Source: Exophiala sp. HKRS030 (lineage: Eukaryota > Ascomycota > Eurotiomycetes > Chaetothyriales > Herpotrichiellaceae). Taken from it: a stretch of 64,000 nt of DNA. Under the pieces are notes generated by a model, which made no database searches, was not told the DNA's origin, and saw only the letters and a list, made by a program, of their open reading frames with translations. A program made the translations under genes and the position numbers. Below, piece by piece: positions 36,074 to 48,736 of the stretch (positions are counted from its first letter, which is position 1; the number at the start of each line of letters is the position of its first letter). The stretch covers positions 5,025,665-5,089,664 of the forward strand of contig JAHWDD010000003.1 in assembly GCA_023897205.1 (NCBI GenBank), read 5' to 3'.

Positions 36074-36775
36074 ATGGCATCCGATACTTTAGCACAAGCT
36101 TTGGCCAGAGCGCCTTCTACGTTGGTCTCCAACGCACCACCTTCTGGCGGAAGCAGATGAGGACAAAGATGACCGTCAACAGCCTGTTGACAACGGTGGA
36201 AGCTCTTCTGCGACAATCGGCAAGGCGGCGATTCGAGACATTCTCACGGAACAGCTGGAATGGATTGCGAGATACCATACACTCACACATCAGGGCAAAT
36301 GGCGGAGCATAGTCTCCAAGATGCTGACAGAGTACGATGTCGACCAGTGACGTGAGGTCCAGGCAGACAGCGAAGAAGGGTGGAAATACTATAAAGACAA
36401 TCTCCGTGTCGCCATCAATCAGATCTGTGAACAGCACAGAGAAGGCGGGGATATTGTGCGGCGCGTTGGAGCATTTACAGCGTGTCAGCCTTCAGCTCGG
36501 ATACGTGGCCAATGGTCTAAAATCAGGAACATTACCGCCCCTCGTCTAGAGACCGATCGACTTTACACCATATCAAAGCCCGGCGATGCCACCACCAAAG
36601 GCCGGGGAGGAGGACCGGGGGTTCTGATAAGCTCAACGAATTACCCAGCAACATGAAAACAATCTCCGAGCAACTCAATACCCTTAACAGGGAGATGATA
36701 AAGGTTAAGCAGTCCCAAGATTTAATGAATTTAAAGCTTTCAAAAAAGTTGGATACTTTTGGGTCAGCGCGATGA
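36074..36775 (+). pseudogene. decayed ORF with C-terminal coiled coil, unknown family
   Basis: A protein-like coding track can be followed with two frame changes and one internal stop. It opens at ATG 36074 (MASDTLAQALARAPSTLVSN), shifts frame near 36150, continues through helical charged sequence such as KAAIRDILTEQLEWIARYHT, meets TGA at 36348-36350, continues with KYYKDNLRVAINQICEQHRE, shifts again near 36620, and ends in a strong coiled-coil segment including KTISEQLNTLNREMIKVKQS before TGA 36773-36775. About 235 codons in total. I do not recognise the family. A small protein with an N-terminal helical part and C-terminal coiled coil could be a structural or assembly protein of a mobile or virus-like element, but this is a guess. 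It could also be an old host gene. Confidence 0.5.
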
Positions 36776-36818
36776 GACACCTCCAGAGGGACCGGTCAGT
36801 CAATGCCATAACGTGCGA

Positions 36819-38339
36819 ATGACTGATGAACGAGAACCAATGGTATTATGATCGACAAGAGATTTGGAGGCCAGAATGGGAACACTTCGGGAGCTCTACT
36901 CCTTCTTCTGGCGGTACTGCTCTTCAGCGTCGGTACCCAAGGATGAATCCTGAACCTTCCGAATGGACAGGACATCCTGAACCAGGGATAGCAAGGAATG
37001 CCTTGTGTACGCAACTAAATCCCAAGTGGCGGCAATAGGAGGATTCTTATACTGTCATTTCAAGAAGCCCACAACATTGTCGCCGGCACGACACTCGACT
37101 ATCAGAGACGTCTTCATCGAGATCGAAAAAGTCCTAGAGTCGACGACCGGCTAAAATGTGGCCATACAGCGACAGCGTACTGACTTTTCCTGGAGTACAA
37201 GGCCAGATGATCGCTTCTATCAGGCTTATATCAAGAAAGCGATTGTTTCAGTGAGGAAAGTTACACATTTCTCAATCGTAACGGTCGGTTTTGTCTATAC
37301 TCGCTAACGCCTAGGTATTTAGGAAGCTGGACTGAGGGCATACTGGCTCCACGACCCGAGAAAGTCAACCACTTGGCTCCTCTCCCAAGACTTTGACGTT
37401 GTGGTGGTGCGAACAGCAAATGTTGCCGTCTTCCCACGTTAGACCAACCTCTTCATGATCCTCGACGAAGACGGTGTCAAACCCCAAGCTCACAATGAGC
37501 CCATTCCTTCTGATTTCATCCATCCAATCGACAAAGCCTTTTACGTTCAGTGCTCGAGAGTGTGCCAGCACAGGCATATGAATGATAGTAACGTCATTCA
37601 ATCAGCCAATGGCCCCATCGTTCACACTAACACGATCGACGACCACGATGAACAATGGCACAGCGAACTATACACGCGAATCGAGTCCAACGTTATCGAC
37701 TTGTACCGACGATAATGTCCAGAAGGACAGAAGAAAGCTGGCCCAAAAGATAACGTTGTCGTTTTTCGTCAGACTACGTACAAGATATTGTCAACGCCAC
37801 GTGTACATCCAGACGTTCAAGAATGTCGGCTGGGAGGGAATAACGACAGTTCCGTAATCGGTGAGCATAATCAAAAGTTTCGCTCCCGATTGGAATCGCG
37901 GAGAGAATGTCCTTGGACAGGTAGGTGCATGTTGTTCGCTTCTTAACGCGTACAACCAAGATCTAGTCAATATTACAGAGACTCGAGACTTGCAACGCCA
38001 GGAGCGAGAAAGCTCTAGGCTTCTTCAAGTATATATATATAACACCATATGGCATCGCAACATCCGATGGGGAAAATCGATGTCGCCATTTTGGAACACC
38101 TTGGATTGTGATGTCACATGTGGTATCGCGCTGAGCAGTTACTAGACGGTCGTTACCAAAAGTGTCAGCGAGAATATTCCATCAACACAACAATGGTACC
38201 TGGTCTACCTCTTGAAACTACTGAGTATTGATTACCTGACGACGTATGGCTGGACACATCGATCTCCCTTGAGTGTTATGATTTGGTTTCGAGGATGATC
38301 TTCGGGCGGCAGTGTCCGAACTGGTGGGACCCAGGTTGA
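36819..38339 (+). pseudogene. decayed long ORF with many in-frame stops, unknown family
   Basis: Starting at ATG 36819, 43 bp after the previous relic, one reading frame shows protein-like sequence for about 507 codons without a needed frameshift but with 13 internal stops (five TAA, three TAG, five TGA). Protein-like stretches include RLYSFFWRY-like aromatic-rich sequence at about 36890, LRAYWLHDPRKSTTWLLSQD at about 37340, the open run 37455-37715 (MILDEDGVKPQAHNEPIPSD...) and DDVWLDTSISLECYDLVSRM just before the end. Thirteen stops is fewer than the 24 expected by chance in 507 random codons, but this alone is weak evidence; the call rests on amino-acid composition and position. I do not recognise the family. 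It is broken and cannot be expressed as one protein. Confidence 0.4.
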
Positions 38340-41300
38340 AGGATCGCTTTCGATGGTCTGATGATAGTCTCACACTCAAGACCACGCTGATGCCAATGGT
38401 TCATCCCCTATGGAGCCGCAGCAGCTGGATGAGGTTAAGACCCCGAAATCGACTCTCGTTGAAAGTCAAGAAGCAGAAAGACGGCGCCGCTGAAAAGCAC
38501 AGAGATAACAACAGCGCTTTTAACAACTACAGAGATCCTTCGTTCTACAAGCAGGGAGCTAAAACATCGAGATATCGAAAGATAACGGCCCAATGTTTTA
38601 TGCGTGTATAAAAAAAACGCTAGGATCTCTCTAGGCCACAATGTTGGGTGTTTCAATTCAACACCCAGATGGCAAGATTTTCTGTCTTTGGTGCGAATCC
38701 CAGTGGCTGTCCCTCTATTTGCAAGATTTGTAACGACTTCAATATCAGACTACATCTTTTGGGGTTCCTGTTTGGGGTCTATCTGAGGAGGAGGAGATGA
38801 TGAATCGTCCCCATTGCTCCGACCCAGGCTGATAAGGACGCGTTATGGCAATCATTCTATACGAGACCACGACTATGTTCAATGGGCATTCACTGGTAGT
38901 GAGAGGCTCAAGTTGATCATACTCACTGATATTGTGTCGATTTGTGATTCCGAGACGAGTTGTTCATGGCCAAGAGTGCACTATTTCGGTACAAATATGC
39001 TGAAGTTCGCCTGGTCCTGTTTTCGTCGGAAGCATACTTCAGTCGTTACAATTGTGGGAAGAGCTTAAAACAACTCATGAAACCTTTCCTTTCAAGACGA
39101 ATTGCTTCTGCAGCATTGTGTTTCGGCTGTGGTGGGAAGTGGTATCATAGTCCAGACCACATGGGGTTGTTGTTGCGGTAAGTTTATGGTTGCTGAACTG
39201 GGAAGCTCACTGTTGGAAGGACTTTGACATCATTGCAAAAGATCATTCCTCCTATCTAGAGCTCTACGAACTCTTACACTTCTGAAATGGTGTCGCAAGC
39301 ACCCCCTCCCCCGGCTACCCACGGAAACCCACTCGCCGACATACTTGGTAAAGGAGTGGATGTGGTAATGTCCTCAAGACACTCACATTCGTGAGAATTT
39401 CGAAGAGGTGTTGGACAATGACAACGATATTGCAAACATAATCTGAGTAGTCTTTCGGCTCAGAGGAGAATGGCAAAATGCCCCAACTCCCGCGGTGGAA
39501 GAGAATAAGACTGCCGTGTTAGAGGATGCCATCGCCGCGCAAGCCAAGTCTTATGAATTCTGTCGGGACCACAGCATCTTCTGCACCAGCTCATGGCTCG
39601 GTGTGACTGTTACGAGATCATTTCGAGGGCTATGGTGCTTACTTTTCTTCGGAGCTGATGAACCAAGGTGAAAAAGAACTAACACTATTTCTTGTTTATC
39701 TATATTTAGTGGTACGTGGACGCGTTATTTTGAGAAGCGAAGACGCAAGTGGACTGTCATCAAATGAGGCTACCAGGGTATTACCGATACAGAATACTGG
39801 ATACCAACATATGGTACAATTCTTGTATAACATGCTTCGAAGCTACGGGATACTACCATCCTTTTGCCAACAAGATAATAACCCCGATAGATGTCGACTG
39901 AAATACGATACCCAAGCACCGTCTACTCACCGGCTATCAGTTGCCTCCTGATGTCCAGTCAGGATATTTGGAACCTGCAGAATTCAACCATCCAAGCATC
40001 CACGAGCACACATAAAGTCTCAAGGACATTCATTGCGATATTCATTTTCCAGAAATTGAGGTGTTTTCTTGATCCTATCAACCGGGTGGTTGAGAACCTG
40101 ACAATCGAAGATAATTGATCATGATAGCGGACAACGAACGTCGATGAAATACTCGCACACGAAGGGCGTGGTCGGGCCTCGATCAACTGCTCGCGTTGCT
40201 CTGCCAACAAGCGTGGTGGTGCGACTGGCTGCGTGCCGGTGCGTTACCCCTATGGCCCGCATGCGTCTCTCTGCTAACACTGCTCCAGGTTCCTCCTTCT
40301 TTGGAGGCTGAAGCTGCTTCCTTGGTGCGTCTGCAGCGCCGCCACCTCGCAGGTGGCACGCATGCTCCCCCCCTCGCCGACGTTGTCGCCGCCGCCGACG
40401 AGCTGGTTGACAACCTGCGGCTCGCACCCACCAATGTGGCGCGTGCGTCTGCTGGTCCTTTGCCTGTTGGTGGTCGTGCTCGGCGCGCTCCGCGTGCTGC
40501 CCATCTACTCAATGCTCCAGCCTATTGTGGTACCCCCCGGGCAGTCACTCTTAGGAGCAGAAACCTTTCAAAACACATGATAACATTTCCTCAGCTGTTA
40601 ACACCGTGACGACGAGGAGCAATACACACCTGGCCAGCTTCCTCGTCTTCCTAGGCTCCTCGGCGCGTCTCTACCGCCCGAGTGGAAACAAGTGACCAAG
40701 AAATGGCTGCGTACAGTCTTCATGCGCAGAGTTGATACATGTCGGGATCTTGTGTTAGTATTCCATACCCGACATCTCGCTTCTGCCGTGTCTAGCTGTT
40801 GAGGCTTTATTCACGGCCCTTTTCCTTTGCCCCAAGCAAATGAATATCTCTGAGTCAGACAGACTGATAGTGGGTTTGAGAGAGATCAGGGCTTCAGAGT
40901 GGGACGGGTGGGATCAAGCCAACGTAAGTTTTATATATCACTTCTCTTCTCCTTCACGGACAGGCTGGCAAGGTTGTTGCAAGGGTGGTCATATTCTTGT
41001 CGAGACTTTTTGAAAGACCAGCTATTGTATATTGGATTCTCGCGAAGAAAAGATCTCTATCAATGATATGTAGGCAGCAAGACGAATTCCAATTGAGTTT
41101 TCGGCTGACGGTGCGCAACATTTTCTTACGAGGATTCGCGGAATGCCGTCAGACCATGGAGGATATTAAACAGAGGAGCTCTCTGTATGTTCAAGAAACT
41201 CATACAAGGGCCACCTGCTTAAACCCAAAGTGGGCGGATTTGGTTCAAGGTAAGTGGAGACAAAGGTATCAAATCATATTACAATGCTAATTGTGAGTAG

Positions 41301-44300
41301 AAAAGTGCAATCTTGCCAGCACTTCTGCTTGACGAGGCAGTCTTCAATAACTACCATACAACCGATCAAGTGAAAGAATCACAACATTGTCCAAGAGGAT
41401 GGTTTGGATAACAACAACGGAATTGGAATCCACGATTAAGCAGTTTCTTGGGACTTGGGGGCAAGGACGACCTTCAATCCTTACTGCCCTCGTCGGTGAT
41501 ACTGGTGCTGTCGAAGACGGCTTTCAACAACTGGCCTACCTGAGAGCCCTGTCGCATCCCTCTGTGGAGAACGATGGAGGTAGTCATTCGTCGTCGATGC
41601 CGTTCAGACCATCTCAATATCCGTCGAGCCCTCGCGACTAGTGGATTATGGAGATTTGACAAGGCGCTTTTCTCTTTTCCTTGTGTTTGAGCGTCTCGAA
41701 GCGAGCAGAGACTCTAGAAGACGTGCCGGACTTCCCGAGGATATGAGGGAAGAGACCTGGGAAAGTCGTCGATGATTGTATAGGGTCACTTCGCAGCGAG
41801 CTTGCAGTTGGAATTATTGCATTTGACTCAGAATTGACAGATCGACCAAAGCGAGAATGAGGACAATTGAAATCATCCTCTGAACCGCCCTTCGCAGCAA
41901 TCGTTTCAAATCAAACATCAAGGCTACTAAGTCCCACGCGTGAAAGAAATCATCAAGGCAATAGACAAGGAATGCCCTCAAGGATTCGCACAATGTGCTC
42001 TGAGGAATGGTCCCCTAGTGCTTCGTCATCGACAGACGACCATGGACAGCCTGATCTTACAGCTATATATATCTCTCACCAATGGGGACATCAAGTGTTC
42101 CCATCCAGACTGTTTCAATCTCTGAGATACGATTCCCGATAACCAAGATAAGGACGACTTAGGACTTTTATGGGCGAGGATGTTGATATATATGACGAAC
42201 TATCGAAGGTGTATCGAATGGATGGAATCAATGAGGTCGAATCCGAAGTCCAGACCAGATCAATGCTCATAGTGAGGTATTCTCTTGTGCTTCAAAGGCT
42301 TGTACCAACAGTTTTGGCACACGATCAGCCATACGCAGCAGCATTGGATCGAAATAGTGGCGTACGAGGCCCCTTAGATCTTCTTCCAGAATACAAAGAC
42401 GATAGACGAGTTCACCAACTCTAATACAACGCGCTGGATAAGACCTGTCCGATGGCTTAGGTATTGTGGAGATCGTGACTTTGAGCCGTCTTCGGCCCTC
42501 TCAATCGACTTGGAGGACGCCGTCGACCAGGCGGAGCGAGATGTTCGTGACGGTAGGTCTGGTATCGGCGTGCCTGCGTGCAACAAAGAAACAGTGTTTC
42601 CGGAGTGTGTCTCAGGGAGGCTACCCGGGGGGATACCCCTTCGGAGAGAAGTACACTGGCTGCCAGCTGCGCGGCTGTACCTGATCGCTGTCAACTCATC
42701 GTACAATCTCTACACCGAAAAACCCATCGTCGCTTAGCGCGGTAGATGGCTGGACGGCCACCCTAATTGTCCGCACTGCAGGTACCGGTATCGATACACC
42801 GAGGTTCGCGACCTCTACGTTGGCGCCGGCATTGAGGCTCTGGATGATGATGACCTGTCACCATCTCTCTCGACAGGTTCGTCTAGCTAGTCTCTATCAA
42901 CATAAACGGCCTCAACCAGTAACATATGCAGGTCCTTGAACACCATTTCCTCGGCCTCTAAGAAGCACTGACGCGACTAGCACTGTACTTCACACACTGA
43001 TTTCGCTTCTCACTTCAGTATCGTCCCAATCCAGGGGAAGAACTTTTCTTGTTCAATGGATTGCCAGAGTTACAGAGGGCTTCGACAAGGACGATGTCTT
43101 TCGCCTCCGACCTTCCATTCCAGTCTCTGATCTACTCCCTTGGGGAGCTTCGAGCACGAGGTGACGGCAGCACGGTGACTTTTGACAATCCTTCAGTGCA
43201 GACTTTGACGCCCCGTCTGAAGTCAAATATGGTCTCGCATGTCATTACGGCACCAACTATGATCTTGATCGTTCTGCAAGTTCCGGGCCAGAGGCGTCTT
43301 CATGCGTATTGTTGGCCTGCCAGCACAACCCAAACGAGCAGGTTCGGAGGCCAATGCGCTGTCCTAGTGAGTACCATCATGGCCTCATTTGCGTGTTTTG
43401 TTGGGATACGGGGTTGTTCAGGGGCTCCTGGAGAAGCTACAAATAGAGGGCCTGTCCCTCCACCCGTCCTTACTTCTCATCTCTCGCGGCGATCACGAGT
43501 ATGACGATAAGATGCTAAGGAAGATACGAAAGAATACACAGTGCTCGATGACCGCAACTCGAGTGCAGGCTCGAGATATTATCTTGGTGGAATATTCTAT
43601 TGGATGGTCGCAGTGAGCGCTGAACACCATAGACTCCTTTTCCTGATCGATCCTCGATATGTCCACAACGAACGACGCATTCCAGCCTTCAGACCATGTG
43701 TACTTTTGCACGCCAATTGATCTGAATAGACTCATGGATCTGGAGCGCTGCCAACAGAGGTATCGACATTCTTCTGGTGCGCTCTACAACAGTGCCTTAT
43801 CAATCAACTATATATAAACGTCGATCTTCGGTCGAAATATCGGAACCGCATACAACTCTAGGTTAGATCTGGGGACATGAACTGGAGATGTTGGCTAACA
43901 GAGAAAAAGACGAATCACTATTCCCAGGCAGAAAGAGTGGAGCGAGATCGTATGGTCACCAGGTAGAGGACGACGAGATGACGGAACTTTTACCTTCAGT
44001 TGAGCCAGCTTCAGTCGACCCATTCCTTTGCCTAGGGTGTTTGGCACTACCGTCGGTCCAATGATGATTTTCCTGTCGTGTCAGTTTTTTTTTTCAAAAT
44101 CCCGACAAAGAGTGAGCAGTTTGATCTTTTGGAATCTAGTACAAGGTAAGTCAGTATGGATGACCTTCGAGTAGAAGGTGAGTATGGTGCAACCAACCTT
44201 TGATTGAAAGTTTCAGTCTCGACAGAGAGTGTGGGCCTTTGCTATCTATACAATTTTCCGAACTGGTCGATGAGGGGTGTGCTCACAAGTCGTCAGCAAT

Positions 44301-46281
44301 CTCTCAAGATGCCAACAACTAACAGGGCGATCCTCAGTCCCCGGCCCCTTTTGTTGGGGAAAATTTCGAGGCTACCTGCGGTGTTGCTAAGGCATACTGC
44401 ATAGTGATACCTTCACGATCACTCCTGTCGTTTCGGCTGCCGATAGCTGCTTGTGTTTAGGACAATCTCCCTGCTCTTCATTGGAGTTAGGCTCGGCGTC
44501 CCCGTGGTTGGTTGGTTGGATAGGGGGTGCTGGGCGGGCTTGGGCCAGAAAGTGCGCCTCTCCTCTCCTCCTGAGAAGAAAGCGAAGAAGAAAAGTGTGC
44601 CATCCGGATGCTGCTTGCGTGCGGAGGCCGAAGACCTGCACATATTGGTTGCAGCGAGTCGTATTTTGTCAGCGAGCCAGTTTTCTGGATTCCTCGCAAT
44701 CCATCGAACGTCTTTGGCCTTCGAAAAGACGTACACGCGTCTGTGGAAACTTGCCAATTCATCTTCGTCCGCAGACAAGGAAAAGGGGCGTCTCTTTTTC
44801 TCGAAGCGACCAACGACCTGTGGGCGATTATGGGAGAGGCCTCTTCAATTTCATTAAACACAATGCACCAGAAGACGTCCAGATCAAGCCCCATATCACC
44901 AAAATTGCTCGAAACCTGGAAGATTAAGAGCCTTCCAGCGATCCCTCTAAACGCTCTGAGTACAAGTCTTTTGAGAAAGCTGTGGCCACTACCCGTAACC
45001 TCAATTCTAAAAATGGACAGAAACAATCGATTTCTACAGATATGTACGACAGAGCAGATGAAAAAATCGAGACGTGAACAAGACAGGTAACTAGTCAAGC
45101 GCGACGTCACTCCTTCGCTCTCCAGCCAAGTCCCGAGGGAAGGAGGAACAGGAGTAGCAGAAGCAATTTTGTTCAGATGGAAAAGATTGCGACAAGTCAA
45201 TCGACAAGGTATGTTTTGAAGAAGATGCTACGCAGAGGTCCTCACGACCGGTTGGTAACTCAAAGACGTAAGTGGGTGGACGCACCAGGTTTTTCTTCTT
45301 TAAGGCAACTCTACCCACACACGATATCAGAAAGAGGGTCACGCAAGGACTTGACACCGGCCCGGAAATCCTGCCTGCTCTCATGGTAACGTCAACTCGG
45401 GGTTGGGGCAACTCCCGACGTCAAGCGAAACGCGCTGCTGAACCGTCCAGGCCTCAAGCTTCCATCGCCATTCCGTGGTCGAAGGGGGAATACATACGAA
45501 TAGCGTACGAAGTACTCAACTTCTCCTCCCAGTCATATCATATGGCGGTCCTCGGTCACATCATACCTATATGAACGGTTGGGCTTTCTGCACAGCCTAT
45601 GCAGAAGCGGCTCGCATGATCCCCGACCTCAATTGGAGAGCTAAACGCCACCTATCTGGGTCTTCCCACGCTGGGCCTTGAGCAGAGATTTTGGAAGATG
45701 GGCGCAGAGTGATGGGGTTCACCATTCATGCCATTCAAGGATGTGACCGACGATGAACAGTCGTCTCCGACGCCCCATGCTTCAGAAGAGATGGTGGCTA
45801 CTCCTGACGATGTCGAACAGCCTGTTATCGACGCTGACGAATTGCCGACATCAACTGATCAACCTGCTCCTCCTCCTGAGGAAGCCTCTCAAGAAGCTGC
45901 CAGTGCAGCGAAGCAAGCCCCTGGAACCAAAAGGTCTGAAGGCTGTGAGATCATTTGGCCAGTAAAAAAACAATCTCACGCTACATGAAGTTGCCCGAGG
46001 AAATCTTTGGACGACGGAAAGAATTGGCTATTGTGCCAGATCTGACGGACGGTCATGAGTTCATGACTATCATTTCATCCGAGGAACGTACTTCAGGACC
46101 CGAGACCATCTCTAGCGAACGGTGTGCCATTCAGTACAATTCATAGAGAAACGTCTACCATTTTGGCTTTCATTATGTCGACGGCGTTGTATCACATTCC
46201 AAAAAAGTCCTTTGACAACAACATGTTCATGGCCTGGGGTTTGACATTTTTGTGATTCATCAAAGTTCATCAAAATATCAT
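38340..46281. other. gene-free region with scattered coding relics
   Basis: About 8 kb with no intact gene. Short protein-like stretches on the plus strand lie at 38604-39068, 39658-39951, 41940-42125, 43389-43616 (one frame continuing with stops to about 44060), 45475-45680, 45737-45985 (acidic, Pro/Glu/Ala-rich) and 45955-46146. The frame changes repeatedly, so these are remains rather than exons: I cannot link them with splice sites into one product. No terminal repeats, reverse transcriptase, transposase or integrase motifs were recognised. A GC-rich block inside it is listed separately. Confidence 0.45.
40260..40510. other. GC-rich block inside the relic region
   Basis: Counting three lines (40321-40500) gives 44, 42 and 41 G+C of 60, about 70%, against 27 of 60 at 39961-40020. 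Frames on both strands stay open across it (for example 40196-40609 plus, 137 codons), which is expected at this composition and is not proof of coding. Confidence 0.6.
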
Positions 46282-47988
46282 TCATGACGTCCTCACTCTA
46301 GCTTTCACGATCAACGGCCCTTCCTTTTCCCCGATACCGACAGACTCCAGGATCAATTTCTCGTCGGCGTCTACGGCTTCCAACTCGTACCTCCTCCACA
46401 ACGTCACCAAGACCTTGATGACACTCATACTAGCTATGTTGCGTCCTATGCATCCACGGTGACCGGTTCCAAAGGGCAACAGGTCGTTGGTCGACAAGGT
46501 GTTTCCTTCCTCGAGCCATCTTTCAGGGCGAAAGACGTCATGGTCATCCCCCCAGGTTTTTGGGTTATGATGGAGAGCGTGATTGACGATTGAACAGTTG
46601 GCCTATAAGTACAGAAAGATTGTAAGTATTGACATCGGCAGAGTATTGTTGTGAAGAGAGGAGAGAAGAGAGGAAACTATAGGGTAGGGGGAGGGTAGGC
46701 AAGAAAGGGTAGATAGCAAACCTACACCTTGAGGTATATGATGACCATCAATATCCGTACCTGCAGGATCACATATAACCCTGGGTAATGGCATCGAAAA
46801 AACCGGAGACATTCGATAACTTTCCCTTATACATGCTGTGGCATAAGGTAGTTGCATTTCCAGACCCGAGTAAGACAATGATTTGTCGTCTTTGTTCGGG
46901 TCAGGCACCTCCTCCAACCAACCATTCAGTTTCAGTTCGTCCGTCAACTTCTCCGCCGCGGTAGGGTTGTGAAGAAGGTGGTAAAACAAGAGTGTCAAGG
47001 TCCCCGACGTGGTGTGTGAACCGGCCACCAAGAAAGCAAACGCCTCGGAACTGATTTCGGCCTCTGTGAGTTCCTCACCCGTCTCCGGATCTTTGGCATG
47101 GGTGAGTCTGGACAAGATGTTGTGTCGGATCTCGGTCTTGTCCTTTGCCAATTCCACCGCGACGTGTTTGGCCGTCTGGTCGCGGAGCTTTTTCCGACCT
47201 GCCATCAAACGTTGTAGCCACGGCAGGGGGATCCGAGGGAACAATTGCATGCTGTACGGGAGCAAAGAAGGCAACATCCCGTACATGCAACCCAAAAAGA
47301 TGTGTTCGTTGATGGGAGGCAAGTTTTGGGGGTCTTGGGCCTGCATGGTTCCGAACTCGGCGTTGAATATCAATTCACCCATCAAGTCGTAAGTGTAGTA
47401 TCCCATCATCTCTTTGAGGTCGAATGGGGTGTCTCCGAAAGAGTCCATGGTCCTGACGAGGTGATTGATTCGGCGGTCAAAGATTGATTCCATTTGTGTC
47501 AGGGAGGCCGTCGAGAAACTATGAGCCATTTGACGACGTCTTTTGGCGTGGAGCTGTTTTATGACGATTGAATTAGTATCATCGATAAGGGATGGGATGT
47601 GGGAGTCGACAGAAAGAGAGAGAGAAAGTCAGAAACCCACCTCTTCGTCCTTGGTACCGAAGAGATTAGGATGAAAGGTGGTGAACCCGTCATAAAAGTT
47701 GCTCTTCAACACCTTTCGACCAGATTTGTAGATGGGATTGATGGCCTCGACCCCCCAGAAACTCAACTCGTTGGGACCATACCGAACGACCGGGCCATAC
47801 TTCTCATGTAATTGTAAAAGAGTCTCGGGCATGTGTCGAGTTGTCAATTGGTAAACTCTCCATAGATCGGTTTGAGACGCGAGAAAAGGTCCAGGGAACT
47901 TGCTCAAAGGATGGAACCAGGTATTGTATATGATCTTGGCTAGGATGGTCGCCACACCGAGTAGAACGAGGTACGAATACAGCGTCAT
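46282..47988 (-). CDS. cytochrome P450 monooxygenase
   Basis: 498-residue microsomal P450. Three exons: 47988-47641, 47553-46726 and 46602-46282; GT..AG introns of 87 and 123 bp. ATG 47988-47986 begins an N-terminal ER anchor (TLYSYLVLLGVATILAKIIY) followed by the proline hinge HPLSKFPGPFLA. Family hallmarks: WRVYQ, helix-C region KRRRQMAHSFS, I-helix FAFLVAGSHTTSGTLTL, ExxR in CIRESYRMSP (about 357-360), and the haem loop LPFGTGHRGCIGRNIA with the cysteine ligand at about 441. It would take electrons from cytochrome P450 reductase to hydroxylate a hydrophobic substrate. The general look resembles the benzoate-hydroxylase/pisatin-demethylase-like fungal groups, but I cannot assign a CYP family. 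The SDR at 48737-49806 lies upstream on the same strand. The gene borders the relic region. Confidence 0.93.
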
Positions 47989-48100
47989 GATTTGATTGCT
48001 GCTGATGGGATCCCCCAAGAGAATGATCTGTTTATTCACCTGGCTGCTGCTGGATTTGGTCGACTTCCAGACCATTCAGAAGGGGGATACTCTGAGTATG

Positions 48101-48107
48101 ATATATA
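48101..48107 (-). promoter_or_regulatory. TATA box of the P450 gene
   Basis: TATATAT on the minus strand, about 113 bp upstream of the P450 ATG. Position and sequence fit a TATA element. Confidence 0.5.
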
Positions 48108-48736
48108 GACCAGAAAAGATGGGACTGGGACTGCATCTCATCTTCTGTCCGGGGGATTCATCGTACATCCTCGTACTTCGTAGGAAGAAGGATGATGGGT
48201 GTTTTGACTAGTCTGTGGACGTCAATCAATCATCAAACGGCAAATGTCCGCCATTTTTTCCCACATCATCTCAAACTGTATCTGAGAGGTCGTGATGCTG
48301 CAGGATCGACGAGGGACTGGAGTACCCCACGAACAAAACATCTACTTCGTACCCAGTAAGGTTCTCATCGCAGAGAGATCCTCATTGGAGGTGTGGGACG
48401 AGAGGTCAGATCCACGTAAGCGAAGGGGCCTCGGAACAGTCGTTTGGGCCTTCCGATGACATTTAGCCAGCAAATAAGGCGGGTGGATTTCTATATCACC
48501 GACTGGCTGACTTGGGCGGAATGACATCCTTTCAAAACCGATATACTTTTCATCAGTCAGTCTTTTGTATGCTCCAGTTTCGGTATTGACTGATCTCGTC
48601 GGGAGTGTTGTTCGGTAGGTTGGTGGGAGACTGATATCAGGTCGAGGTCGAGAAAGGTTGTGGCACGGACAAATATGTTAAATATATGTACCTCGGGATG
48701 ACTATTCGACGTGTACACTACTTGGAGTAGGGTACC

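Noticed and set aside
44487..45200. 237-codon minus-strand frame in the relic region
   Set aside because: Composition is rich in Ser/Leu/Arg with no motif; probably a chance open frame opposite plus-strand relics.
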